NCBI GenBank assembly: GCA_964632505.1
Contig: CAZWCE010000009.1
Span: 1-64,000, forward strand
Direction: 5' to 3'
Length of the DNA: 64,000 nt
Source of the DNA: CAZWCE01 sp964632505
GTDB taxonomy: Bacteria > Planctomycetota > Planctomycetia > Pirellulales > Thermoguttaceae
Part shown: one piece after another, positions 16,238 through 24,323 of the stretch
Layout: every line of letters starts with the position of its first letter
Numbering within the stretch: position 1 is the stretch's first letter
Notes under the pieces: generated by a model
What the model saw: the letters and a program-made list of their open reading frames with translations, nothing else
Told to the model about the DNA's origin: nothing
Database searches by the model: none
Program-made: the position numbers and the translations under genes

Positions 16238-17428
16238 CTAACCTTCCTCGATCAATCGGCGGGTTTGCCGGGCGACGATCAACTCCTCGTTCGTCGGGAT
16301 GACCCAGAGCGCCACGCGACTCTCATCGGCGTGGAAGGTGCCTTCCCGACCTCCGAGTTCAGCATTCTTCCGGGGGTCCATCACGATCCCCAGCTCCTCC
16401 AGCCCTTCGGTCACAGCCGATCGGTAGTCGACGCCGTTCTCGCCGATTCCTCCGGTGAAGACGATCATGTCGGCCCCGCCGAGCTCGACCAGGTAGGCTC
16501 CCAAGTACTGGCGGGTGTAGCCGACGAGCACTTCCAAAGCGAGCTTCGCCCGATCGTTCCCCGAAACGGCCGCCTCTCGGATGTCGCGAATGTCGGAGCT
16601 GACGCCGCTGAGGCCGAGCAGACCGCTTTCGGTGGCCAGCGTCGTCAGTAACTCTTCGATCGACTTTCCGGTCTTCCGCGAGAGATAAGGCAGCATGAAG
16701 GGATCGAAATCACCGACCCGATTATTGTGGGGAAGGCCGGTTTGGGCGCTGGTCCCCATGCTCGCTGCCCGGCTTTTTCCATCTTGGATCGCACAGAGCG
16801 AACTCGAGCCTCCGACGTGACAGGAGATGATCCGGAGATCCTCTCGACCGGTCAGCTCCGCCGCTCGGGTGGCGATGTACCGGTGACTGGCCCCGTGGAA
16901 TCCCCATCGGACGACGTTGTACTTCCGGGCCCATTCCCAAGGAACGCCGTAATATCGGTTCCGTTCGGGAATCGTCTGGTGGAAGCCGGTCTCGAACGCC
17001 GCGACCAGGGGGATCTCCGGCAGGTTCTCGCTCAATTGCCTCATCGCCCGAATGTACGGGGGATTGTGGGCGGGCATCACCTCGGCGAGTTCCTCCATGG
17101 CATCGAGGAGCTCGGGAGTCACGAATTGAACTCCTGTATATCCTGCCGCCAGAACCGCCTTGAAGCCGATCGCCGAAACATCGTCCGGCGCGCCGAGACA
17201 CCCGGTATCGGGATCGGTCAGTTGGGACAGGCATTTGCGGACCGCCTCGGCATGGTCGGGGACGGGAGCCGTCTCTTCGGTCCTCTTGCCGTCGATCTCC
17301 ACGAAGCACGGGCAGTCTTCCGAGCCGATTCGCTCGATGCCGCCGCGCGCCATCTGGATTTCGCCATCCATGTCGAGCAGGCGATACTTGAAACTGGTGG
17401 AACCAAGATTGGCTACGAGCACCTTCAT
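16238..17428 (-). CDS. ackA: Acetate-kinase family enzyme of the microcompartment, divergent active site
   Basis: 396 residues with GGAGAG upstream; acetate kinases are about 400. The ASKHA fold is clear: MKVLVANLGSTSFKYRLLD (Asn7), RWGFHGASHRYIA (His178), NNRVGDFDPF (Arg237), the FTGGIGENG block and VIPTNEELIVARQT (Glu). Two catalytic positions differ from Methanosarcina thermophila AckA: Asp148 is Glu146 in AAFETGFHQ, and the Arg91 region GHRVVHGG reads GFKAVLAAG. The nucleotide loop is CHVGGSSSLCA instead of CHLGNGSSL. It should transfer phosphate from an acyl phosphate made by PduL to ADP. The changes may fit lactyl phosphate rather than acetyl phosphate; that is inference. Confidence 0.85.
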   Translation of the reverse strand: MKVLVANLGSTSFKYRLLDMDGEIQMARGGIERIGSEDCPCFVEIDGKRTEETAPVPDHAEAVRKCLSQLTDPDTGCLGAPDDVSAIGFKAVLAAGYTGVQFVTPELLDAMEELAEVMPAHNPPYIRAMRQLSENLPEIPLVAAFETGFHQTIPERNRYYGVPWEWARKYNVVRWGFHGASHRYIATRAAELTGREDLRIISCHVGGSSSLCAIQDGKSRAASMGTSAQTGLPHNNRVGDFDPFMLPYLSRKTGKSIEELLTTLATESGLLGLSGVSSDIRDIREAAVSGNDRAKLALEVLVGYTRQYLGAYLVELGGADMIVFTGGIGENGVDYRSAVTEGLEELGIVMDPRKNAELGGREGTFHADESRVALWVIPTNEELIVARQTRRLIEEG

Positions 17429-17512
17429 GGCGCACTTCTCTCCTTCTTCCCGGATTTCGAATGACGACCGGCATCCTCGGCCGGCGGGAAACGGTCCGAA
17501 CGGGGTTTTCCG

Positions 17513-17782
17513 CTAGGCGAGGTAGGCGTCGACCAGTCCGTCGGCAGGTCGAGGCATGATGTGGCTGGCGACCAGCTCGCCGACCGAAGCGGCGGCATTC
17601 GCGCCGGATTCGACCGCGGCGCGGACGCTCCCCACATCGCCGCGTACGACCGTCGTGACCAAACCGCCACCGATCTGAACGCGCTTGACAATATCCACAT
17701 TCGCGGCCTTGGCCATCGCATCGGTCGCTTCGACCAGCGCGACGAGTCCCTTGGTTTCGACAAGTCCAATGGCGTCTTGCAT
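17513..17782 (-). CDS. BMC-H hexameric shell protein, copy 2 (GGG pore)
   Basis: 89 residues, a minimal BMC domain (PF00936). AIGLVETKGLVALVEATDAM and VDIVKRVQIGGGLVTTVVRG are the standard first half, GDVGSVRAAVESGANAA the helix and SHIMPRPADGLVDAYL the C-terminal strand. Hexamers tile the flat facets of the shell. The loop at the centre of the hexamer is IGGG, against VGSG in the other copy, so pore chemistry should differ. AGAGGATAAC precedes the start. It follows the other BMC-H gene by 152 nt that hold a stem-loop. Confidence 0.95.
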   Translation of the reverse strand: MQDAIGLVETKGLVALVEATDAMAKAANVDIVKRVQIGGGLVTTVVRGDVGSVRAAVESGANAAASVGELVASHIMPRPADGLVDAYLA

Positions 17783-17889
17783 CGTATGTTATCCTCTATC
17801 TTGATGGGTTGTATCCGGAAATGATTCGATCGCATGAAGATGGAATTCCACGGAGAACCGTCCTCGAAGCAAACGACCTTCTCGCGCGC

Positions 17890-17911
17890 CGTCCCTTTTC
17901 GAGAAGGGACG
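17890..17911 (-). promoter_or_regulatory. Perfect stem-loop between the two BMC-H genes
   Basis: CGTCCCTT and AAGGGACG pair perfectly (8 bp) around a 6-nt loop. No T-run follows on the minus strand, so it is not a standard terminator. Such intercistronic hairpins often block 3' decay or mark a processing site, which would raise the level of the upstream shell gene message. Confidence 0.5.
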
Positions 17912-17934
17912 TTCCATCCGATTGATTCGTCGGG

Positions 17935-18246
17935 TCAGTCGTTGGACCGACGCGATGATTTCGTCGCCGGTTTCGGCAACACTTTGCCGAGTTCATCGTG
18001 CGGTCGCGGAATCACTTGGACGCTGACGATCTCGCCCACGCGACTCCCCGAAGCGGCCCCGGCGTCGGTCGCCGCCTTCACCGCAGCCACATCCCCGGTG
18101 ATGAACACGCTGACCATTCCGCTGCCGACTTTGTCCCAGCCCAGAAACTCGACATTCGCAGCTTTTAACATCGCATCGGTCGCCTCCACCAACGAAATAA
18201 ATCCCTTGGCTTCGATCATCCCGAGTGCTTCCATCGATTTAGCCAT
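17935..18246 (-). CDS. BMC-H hexameric shell protein, copy 1 (GSG pore)
   Basis: 103 residues. The BMC domain is marked by ALGMIEAKGFISLVEATDAM, FLGWDKVGSGMVSVFITG with the classical GSG pore loop, and VSVQVIPRPHDELGKVLP. A basic, Ser-rich tail of about 12 residues (KPATKSSRRSND) extends past the fold and could face the lumen or cytoplasm. GGGAGAA upstream of the ATG gives a strong ribosome-binding site. It is the second gene of the operon, after pduL, and stem-loops lie on both sides of it, which may favour high expression. Confidence 0.95.
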   Translation of the reverse strand: MAKSMEALGMIEAKGFISLVEATDAMLKAANVEFLGWDKVGSGMVSVFITGDVAAVKAATDAGAASGSRVGEIVSVQVIPRPHDELGKVLPKPATKSSRRSND

Positions 18247-18273
18247 CTTGCAATTCTCCCAAAAAGAAACTAG

Positions 18274-18319
18274 GCACGCCTTCGCCCGGTTCGGAAAAGC
18301 CCGAGCCGAACGGCCGTGC
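18274..18319 (-). promoter_or_regulatory. Interrupted stem-loop between pduL and BMC-H
   Basis: Outer arms GCACG/CGTGC and inner arms GTTCGG/CCGAAC, with GCC/GGC next to them, form a bulged hairpin in the 166-nt gap. No T-run follows. With the hairpin at 17890-17911 it brackets the first shell gene. Confidence 0.35.
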
Positions 18320-18412
18320 TGTTTTCAATCATCCATTTGGTGTCTATGATTCGATTCCGTCCCCGAGGATCCGACGCATCGCCTCGTCCCCCGGTCGGTT
18401 CATTCCTCAAAC

Positions 18413-19078
18413 TCAATAGTTCAGCAATTCGATGCTCGTGGCGTGTTCCAAATCCGCGGCGTTGCCTTCGTCGGTATCGAGGTGGACCTCCAGCTTGATA
18501 TTCTCTCCGACCCGGACCAACATTTCCTCGAACGTGGTGCTGCAGGGAGAGTGGACCCGCAGCTTCATACGGTCCTTGTCTTTCACGCCGTAGTACGCGG
18601 CATCGGCGGGCCCCATGTGAACGTGTCGTTCGGCCCGGATCACTCCCTCGGAAAGTTCCACCACCCCCTTGGGGCCGACCAACACGCAACCGGGAGAGCG
18701 CGAGACCTTGCCGCTTTCGCGCACCGGCATGTCGATCCCCAGCGAAATGCCGTCGGTGAACGCCAGTTCCACCTGGGTGGCTTTCCGCGTGGGTCCCAAA
18801 ATCCGGACATTCGGCAATACCCGCTTCCGAGGACCGACCACCATGACCGTCTCCTCGGCGGCGAAGTAGCCTTCTTGGTAAAGCTCCTTCATCGGCGTCA
18901 GCTTGTGACCGGGACCGTAAAGCTGTTCCACGTGCTCGTCGGTCAGATGCACATGCCTCGCGGAAATGCTCACCACCAATTCCGGCTTGGCGGGGGGACC
19001 TTGCAGATTCTGTAGAACGAGCGAACGAACAATCTGTTCGACTTGGGATCGCGTGACCGGGGGTTGCGCTACGGACAT
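18413..19078 (-). CDS. pduL: PduL-type phosphate acyltransferase
   Basis: 221 residues. Residues 9-25 (TRSQVEQIVRSLVLQNL) form an N-terminal encapsulation-peptide-like helix. The PduL fold (PF06130, two domains) follows: VSISARHVHLTDEHVEQLYG, FAAEETVMVVGPRKR and LPNVRILGPTRKATQVELAF. The C-terminal half has RAERHVHMGPADAAYYGVKD and ends in HLDTDEGNAADLEHAT. The HVHL and HVHM His residues bind the two metal ions. It converts acyl-CoA plus phosphate to acyl phosphate plus CoA, recycling CoA inside the compartment. It is the first gene of the operon; no strong ribosome-binding site is visible, so the start is less certain than the family. Confidence 0.94.
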   Translation of the reverse strand: MSVAQPPVTRSQVEQIVRSLVLQNLQGPPAKPELVVSISARHVHLTDEHVEQLYGPGHKLTPMKELYQEGYFAAEETVMVVGPRKRVLPNVRILGPTRKATQVELAFTDGISLGIDMPVRESGKVSRSPGCVLVGPKGVVELSEGVIRAERHVHMGPADAAYYGVKDKDRMKLRVHSPCSTTFEEMLVRVGENIKLEVHLDTDEGNAADLEHATSIELLNY

Positions 19079-19158
19079 GGGAAGCCTGTGATGCTCGAGT
19101 GTCGATAGTGGGGGGGAATGAGAGGAGGATTCATGCGGGGCCGGTATAGGAAACTGTC

Positions 19159-19190
19159 TTCCGCGATGGGGAATGGATCTCGTTGCGGAA
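19159..19190 (-). promoter_or_regulatory. Inverted repeat upstream of the microcompartment operon
   Basis: TTCCGC (19159-19164) and GCGGAA (19185-19190) are separated by 20 nt and lie 81-112 nt upstream of pduL. The arms could bind a dimeric regulator or form a leader hairpin. Six-base arms are weak evidence, and no clear -35/-10 pair was found beside them. Confidence 0.25.
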
Positions 19191-19375
19191 AAGCAGCTCC
19201 TCGACCGGACACTTAAAAACTAACACATGAAATGCGCGCCCCGGGCAAGAAGCGGGAAAATGCTGTAAAAAAACAACAACCCCCAATCGCCACAATCGGC
19301 ATTTCCCATATAGACTCCGCAAACCCTGTCGATTCTGTCGATCAAGAACGATTGTTCAATCTCGGGTTCGAGCGC

Positions 19376-19415
19376 AAAAAAAAGACGCTCTGCCCGAAAC
19401 GAGCAGAACGTCTTT
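19376..19415 (-). terminator. Terminator of the Tyr-rich secreted protein gene
   Basis: On the minus strand AAAGACGTTCTGC pairs with GCAGAGCGTCTTT (one G-U pair) around a 9-nt loop and runs into a tract of eight T residues that includes the end of the stem. It lies about 130 nt after the stop codon at 19544 and insulates the microcompartment operon from upstream transcription. Confidence 0.85.
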
Positions 19416-19543
19416 CGACTTCCTGTCTGGTTCGTGAGGATCTTCCATGATCCCACATGAACATATTCTTCTTCCACCGCGGAAGAAGATCGACGATCCC
19501 ATGTTATGCGAGTCAGAGCCGAGGGAGTACTCGGAAACCGTCT

Positions 19544-19879
19544 CTAGAACACGTCGAGAATGAAGTGGTGACCTTCGTGATACCGCCGCGGCATGGGATA
19601 ATAGTTCTGGTTGCACTTGTTGTACATCGGAATCCCCATTTGCGGAGGATAGCGGTGATACAAGCTCTGCGAACTCTTATAATAATCGGGTGTCCAGAAG
19701 TTCTGGGGATAGTAAACGTACGGATAATGATAAAAACGGTTCCAGTCCTGCACGTTGTACGTGTGACCCCACTGGCGGCCATAGGCTTGGGCGCCGTCGG
19801 CCGCGTTTGCCTGCCGCTCGGGCGCCGGCATCCACAGTGCGCCGGCACACACCAGGGCCAGAATGATTCCACGGTTCAT
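19544..19879 (-). CDS. Small Tyr/His/Asn-rich secreted protein
   Basis: 111 residues with GGGGGAG just before the ATG. A signal peptide (MNRGIILALVCAGALWM, likely cut after QANAA) leaves a mature chain of about 84 residues. It is rich in Tyr, Pro, His, Asn and Gln, with patterns such as FYHYPYVYYPQNFW and KCNQNYYPMPRRYHEGHHF. No domain is recognised. Small exported Tyr-rich proteins of this kind occur in planctomycetes, and I would guess an envelope or matrix role, without proof. Its own promoter region holds a perfect palindrome (20011-20031) and a strong terminator follows. Confidence 0.75.
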   Translation of the reverse strand: MNRGIILALVCAGALWMPAPERQANAADGAQAYGRQWGHTYNVQDWNRFYHYPYVYYPQNFWTPDYYKSSQSLYHRYPPQMGIPMYNKCNQNYYPMPRRYHEGHHFILDVF

Positions 19880-20010
19880 ATCGCTCCCCCTGCAAGAAAA
19901 TGGGTCGGTTCATGGCTAGGTTGGTCCGAAAGCGACCTCCGGCGCAAAGAAACCGGTTCGCTTTCCGATGTTCTTTCCTGTACATCGGCATTCGGTGCAG
20001 CACATATTAA

Positions 20011-20031
20011 AAGAATATCCCCCATATTCTT
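20011..20031 (-). promoter_or_regulatory. Perfect palindrome, operator candidate
   Basis: AAGAATAT-CCCCC-ATATTCTT is a perfect 8-bp inverted repeat with a 5-nt centre, about 130 nt upstream of the Tyr-rich protein. On the minus strand the sequence TAATAT directly downstream could be a -10 box, so the palindrome would cover the spacer and -35 region, a usual place for a repressor. A hairpin in RNA is the other reading. Confidence 0.4.
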
Positions 20032-20094
20032 CATAATGAGAACGAAAGCATGATTGCCTCGAACACGAATAGGGAAACAATCCGGCAAAGTACG

Positions 20095-20138
20095 CAAAAA
20101 AGAAATCCCCCGGCGCCTCGCTGGATAACGCCGGGGGA
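20095..20138 (-). terminator. Terminator of the arabinofuranosidase gene
   Basis: On the minus strand TCCCCCGGCG and CGCCGGGGGA form a perfect 10-bp GC-rich stem around a 13-nt loop, followed by TTTCTTTTTT. It starts 31 nt after the stop codon. Confidence 0.9.
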
Positions 20139-20168
20139 ACAGGCTCGAAACCGAATGATCGGAATCGC

Positions 20169-22643
20169 TCATTTGGTCGACTTGCATTCCGAGACCGGGA
20201 ATTCGAACAGCGACGCGCTCAACGGAGCCACGGTGAGCTTCTTGAACGATCCTCTCATTCGGGAAGCGGTGATACCGACCCGGCGAGGTTGGCCCGGTTC
20301 GTTGAACGCCATGGCATCTTCGCCGGTGAGCACCCAACGACGAGCGCTCCCGCGAAGCTTCGCCCCTTCGAGGTTCAGGTCGATCGTCACCGCCCTGGCC
20401 ACGGGGTTGACCACCGTGAGCGTAAGACTCTTGCCCCGGCGTTCAACGCGCCAAGCGGCGACCGCGTCGAGCGGTTGGGGTACCTCGACCTTCACGGGAA
20501 TCGAACCGAAGTGGTCCCGGTACAACTTCAGGGCCAGCCCGGTGGCGGCGAATTCGGCATCGGTCTTCGAGGTCTTGATCGCCCCGATGACGTTCACCGT
20601 CTGGGCGTAGTTCGCCATCGCGTAGATATCCGAATTGCGGATCATCTCATTCAGCCCCGCCGCGATTCCCAGGGCGTCTTTGAGGAAATACCGGGTTCCC
20701 AACTCTCCGTACACATGCGGGCCGTACCAGTAGTTCCACTCATCGAGCGCGATGTCGATGTCCTTGCCCTCGAGCTCGTCGAAACGCTGGCGGTATTCCC
20801 GGTGGGCCTCGGCCTTTCGGCGAACGTTTTCGGGAATCTGTCGGACATGTTCGACGATGTCGCCCTTCTCCCGGCAGTAGAAGTGCTCGCTGATCAAGTC
20901 CATATGATCGGCACAACCGGGCATGATCACCTCGTCCCAGGCGCCGGTATTGCCGACCGCGATGATCACGATCGAAGGATCTTTCTCGCGAAATGCTTCG
21001 GCGAAACGGTTATGCTTCTTCACATAATCCTCCACCGGCATATGCCCGAGTTGCCAATCGCCGTACATTTCGTTGCCGATGCCCCAGTATTTCACGCCAT
21101 AAGGGCGGGGATGCCCGTTCTTCGTCCGCAACTTGCCCATCGGGGAATCGACCGGACCGTTGACGTACTCCAGTTCGTCGACTGCGCTTTCCAAACCGCC
21201 CAGCCCGCTGTTGACCGCAATGTACGGCTCGGTATCGAGAATCTCGCAAAAACGGAGGAATTCATGAATCCCGAAATCGTTGTGCTCGATCCCCTTCCAG
21301 GCCGGATTCTTTCGCGGCGGACGCTTGTCGCGGTCGCCGATGCCGTCGCGCCAGTCGTAACCGCTGACGAAGTTCCCTCCAGGCCAACGATAGATAGGCG
21401 AATCCAGCTCCCGAAGCAAGGCCAACGTATCGCGCCGCATCCCTTCGATGTTGTCGGCGGGCATGAGCGAGAGCGTTCCGATCGCCAGCGTGCTCGCCTC
21501 GGCGCCGCCCAGAGCGATGATTTCCAATCGGCCGTCGTTCGTATCGGCGCCGGCGGTGAAGGTGAGTGGAACCTTGCGATAGCCTGGACGCTTGGAGATA
21601 ACATTCGTCGCACGATCGGCCGGGCCGTCTCCCCAGATCAGTGAGACTTGAACGTCTTGGGCGATCGAAGGATTCACGATCAGGTAACCCTCATAACGCT
21701 TCCCTTTTTCCAGACCGAGCCCCGACTGCACCAGTCCGAGGGGATTCTCATCGGCCCTCTCGGGTTGCGCCGCGACGCGAAGCAACGGGGTGTACTCGCC
21801 GACGAACGACTCCTCGGCCGGCTTCACACGTTTCGGCTTGCCGAGAATCTTCCACGGGGAATCTTCCGTGCCGGGGGCGTCGTAGAACTTGCGATCCTCG
21901 AGCATTTCGGCCCAAATGCCGCCGTAGATGCATCGTCCCAAGTGCTCGATGAACTGCCCGTAAATCAATGGCGAAACCGGTTCGCCCTTCTCATGGGTAT
22001 TGATGGTCATCGTGGGGGACCAGTCCGCCGGGACGGCCGGTTCCCGTTCCTTCCGGCGGAGCAGTGTGAGCGAGACATCGTCGAACCACGCCCGGCCGGT
22101 CGCGTTGCCCCATCCCCCGTAGAGGCAGTTCACCAGAAGATCGATCTGCCCGTCGGTTTCGAATTCCACTTCCAGAAGCGTCCAGTCCTGATTTCCGGTC
22201 AGCCCTTTGGTGTGGGCTCCGTCGATCCCATGCACGTTCAACAAGGCGCCGCTCCCCGAACCTTGCTTGGCGACATTCTCCGTCTTCACCCACCCGGACA
22301 ATCGATATACTCCATACGGCTTCGCTCGAACATTCACCGACCAAGAGGCGTCGCTTCCCTTTTCGGAGGCGATCATCACCGAACGCTTGCCGGTTCGAGC
22401 GACCTGGTCGGTGTAAGAGAATCGGGTCGTGCCCTCCTCCGCTTCCCCCCAGATGCGGGTCGCCCATTCCGCCGGAGTGTTCTCGGCGAGATCTCCCTTC
22501 TCGAAGGAAGGATTCGGCAGCATATTCTCCTTCGCTTCCTGCGCGGTGCCGTGAAAGGCGGGGAACAGCATCCACGCCATCGCGACGCAGAGGACAAACA
22601 AAAAGGCTTTGCGGCCCTTCGGTAATGATTGACTCTTCATCAT
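20169..22643 (-). CDS. GH51 alpha-L-arabinofuranosidase with N-terminal CBM-like domain
   Basis: 824 residues from the ATG at 22643, which has AGGAG upstream and leads into a signal peptide (AFLFVLCVAMAWMLFPAFHG). The frame is open to 22916, but the extra residues precede the export signal. Residues about 40-199 look like a CBM4/9-type jelly-roll (NMLPNPSFEKGDLAENTPAE to GRAWFDDVSLTLL). The GH51 domain starts near 210 (PLIYGQFIEHLGRCIYGGIW). The acid/base Glu525 lies in YWGIGNEMYG and the nucleophile Glu635 in IALDEWNYWYG, both family hallmarks. The C-terminal beta-domain (about 690-815) is complete. It is exported and releases L-arabinose from arabinoxylan, arabinan or arabinogalactan. Confidence 0.93.
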   Translation of the reverse strand: MMKSQSLPKGRKAFLFVLCVAMAWMLFPAFHGTAQEAKENMLPNPSFEKGDLAENTPAEWATRIWGEAEEGTTRFSYTDQVARTGKRSVMIASEKGSDASWSVNVRAKPYGVYRLSGWVKTENVAKQGSGSGALLNVHGIDGAHTKGLTGNQDWTLLEVEFETDGQIDLLVNCLYGGWGNATGRAWFDDVSLTLLRRKEREPAVPADWSPTMTINTHEKGEPVSPLIYGQFIEHLGRCIYGGIWAEMLEDRKFYDAPGTEDSPWKILGKPKRVKPAEESFVGEYTPLLRVAAQPERADENPLGLVQSGLGLEKGKRYEGYLIVNPSIAQDVQVSLIWGDGPADRATNVISKRPGYRKVPLTFTAGADTNDGRLEIIALGGAEASTLAIGTLSLMPADNIEGMRRDTLALLRELDSPIYRWPGGNFVSGYDWRDGIGDRDKRPPRKNPAWKGIEHNDFGIHEFLRFCEILDTEPYIAVNSGLGGLESAVDELEYVNGPVDSPMGKLRTKNGHPRPYGVKYWGIGNEMYGDWQLGHMPVEDYVKKHNRFAEAFREKDPSIVIIAVGNTGAWDEVIMPGCADHMDLISEHFYCREKGDIVEHVRQIPENVRRKAEAHREYRQRFDELEGKDIDIALDEWNYWYGPHVYGELGTRYFLKDALGIAAGLNEMIRNSDIYAMANYAQTVNVIGAIKTSKTDAEFAATGLALKLYRDHFGSIPVKVEVPQPLDAVAAWRVERRGKSLTLTVVNPVARAVTIDLNLEGAKLRGSARRWVLTGEDAMAFNEPGQPRRVGITASRMRGSFKKLTVAPLSASLFEFPVSECKSTK

Positions 22644-22900
22644 TCCTATCTCCTTTTCTAAAGTTTGGATGGTCGGCGATCGCCTTTCATCGTAAAGAAC
22701 GCGGAAGCCGACTTCAAGCAAGGCCGCAACTTTTTTCCCCGGGAGCGATGCCCATCCGCTCTCCACATGCGGAAAAAAATCCATCCCTGAGAAAGTGGGT
22801 CGCCCCCGACGCGGCGGCGCGGTATCCTGGAACTGAGAGATTGTTTGGATTCTCGACGGATGGCCCATCGTCTCCTCTCTTGACCGCGATTCGCCCGACC

Positions 22901-24271
22901 ATGAATATGCCTTCAACCGACCGCCCCACGAATGCTGAAAACCGGATGCCGGGGAAGTATCTATTCCTCGCTTTGTTGCTGGCGACGGTCGTTCGCGGCG
23001 GGGTGATGCTGGTCGGGTGGGAACAACTTCGGGCCGATCCGGACTCGTATCATCGGCTAGCCGAGAATCTCGTCCAGCACGGAGTCTACGGCTTCGAAAA
23101 CGCTCCGACCGCCTTCCGCCCTCCGCTTTACCCTTGTCTTTTGGCCGGACTGAAGCTCTTCGGCGAGAACGACCTCCGTTCGATCGCCATGATGCACTGG
23201 CTGCTGGGCGTTGCGACCGCCTTGCTGGTTTTTCTCAACACCCGAAAATTTCGAGGCCCCCGAATCGCTCTTTTCGCTGCGACGATCATCACGATCGACC
23301 CGATCCTGCTGAAACAATCCACGTTGGTAATGACCGAAACCCCGGCCGCCTTTTTCGCCGCACTCGGCCTTTTCGCCGTGACCACCACCTTCGAAAAACC
23401 GACTCCCCGAAATGCGATCCTGACCGGGATCGTTCTGGGCCTGGCCTGTCTGACCCGCCCCACATTCCTGCCGTGGTCGCTGCTTTGCGCCGCCTCTCTA
23501 CCGTGGCTCACGGCGAAACGAAACGCATCTGGTAAGGCTCGACCCCTCGAGATTCCCTGGCGCCCGGCCGTTTTCATGATTCTCGGCCTCGCCCTGACAC
23601 TCGCGCCTTGGACCGTTCGCAATCAGCTCCGGTTCGGCAAGCCGATCTTCGCCACCACCCACGGCGGCTATACCCTGCTGTTGGGCAATAACGACTTCTT
23701 TTACGACTATCTCCGACAAGTCGGGCCTCTCGATGGTCCCTGGTCGGCCGATGAGTTCCATCGCTGGTGGGCCGCTCAATTGGAAGAAGCCGCACTGCGA
23801 GGGAAGAACCACCCTCGGGCCGAATTGCAGCGAAACGCCCTGGCCTACCGGTTGGCTCGAGAAACGATCGAGAGGCGTCCCGGAATGTTTCTTCTCGCGA
23901 GTGGGGTCCGCATGGGGCGACTCTGGCAATGCCTTCCCTACCAGACCGCTTCCGAAGCAAACGTGAGTCGAAAGCGAACCCTGGCAAGATGGGCAATCTG
24001 CATCTGGTACTCCACTCTCTTCGCGGGACTATTATGGAACATGATCACGCGAACACGGAAGACAAAAAAAGAAAACAGGGCAAAATGGGCCGTATGGCCG
24101 CTTCTGTTGATTTTCAGTGTGACGGCGATTCACGCCTTTTTCTGGGCCAACATGCGGATGAGGGCCCCGGTGATGATCGGGGTCGCCCTTCTCTTGGCCG
24201 GCTTTTTTCCTTCTCGATTCCTCCCCGAGAAGAAATCCGCTAATCACTTGCCGGAAAAGGACTTGAAATGA
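22901..24271 (+). CDS. Membrane glycosyltransferase of the GT39/ArnT type
   Basis: 456 residues from the ATG at 22901; the open frame reaches back to 22625 but without export or family features. About ten hydrophobic segments. The first periplasmic loop has ADPDSYHRLAENLVQHGVYG, where GT-C enzymes (PMT/ArnT, PF13231-like) place their catalytic acidic residue. RPPLYPCLLAGLKLFG and LACLTRPTFLPWSLL are further family patterns. Such proteins use lipid-linked sugars to glycosylate proteins or lipids on the outer face of the inner membrane. It diverges from the GH51 gene and lies 150 nt before lptD. Acceptor and sugar cannot be told. Confidence 0.85.
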   Translation: MNMPSTDRPTNAENRMPGKYLFLALLLATVVRGGVMLVGWEQLRADPDSYHRLAENLVQHGVYGFENAPTAFRPPLYPCLLAGLKLFGENDLRSIAMMHWLLGVATALLVFLNTRKFRGPRIALFAATIITIDPILLKQSTLVMTETPAAFFAALGLFAVTTTFEKPTPRNAILTGIVLGLACLTRPTFLPWSLLCAASLPWLTAKRNASGKARPLEIPWRPAVFMILGLALTLAPWTVRNQLRFGKPIFATTHGGYTLLLGNNDFFYDYLRQVGPLDGPWSADEFHRWWAAQLEEAALRGKNHPRAELQRNALAYRLARETIERRPGMFLLASGVRMGRLWQCLPYQTASEANVSRKRTLARWAICIWYSTLFAGLLWNMITRTRKTKKENRAKWAVWPLLLIFSVTAIHAFFWANMRMRAPVMIGVALLLAGFFPSRFLPEKKSANHLPEKDLK

Positions 24272-24293
24272 TCGACCGATTTCCAAATCCCCC

Positions 24294-24323
24294 TTGATTT
24301 CCCAACCCTCTTTTTCGTATACT
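24294..24323 (+). promoter_or_regulatory. Sigma-70-like promoter candidate for lptD
   Basis: TTGATT (24294-24299), an 18-nt spacer and TATACT (24318-24323) match the consensus in 4/6 and 5/6 positions. It lies about 100 nt upstream of the lptD start. Confidence 0.4.

Noticed and set aside
20289..21644. 451-codon open frame on the plus strand
   Set aside because: Antisense to the GH51 gene, which holds both catalytic glutamates.
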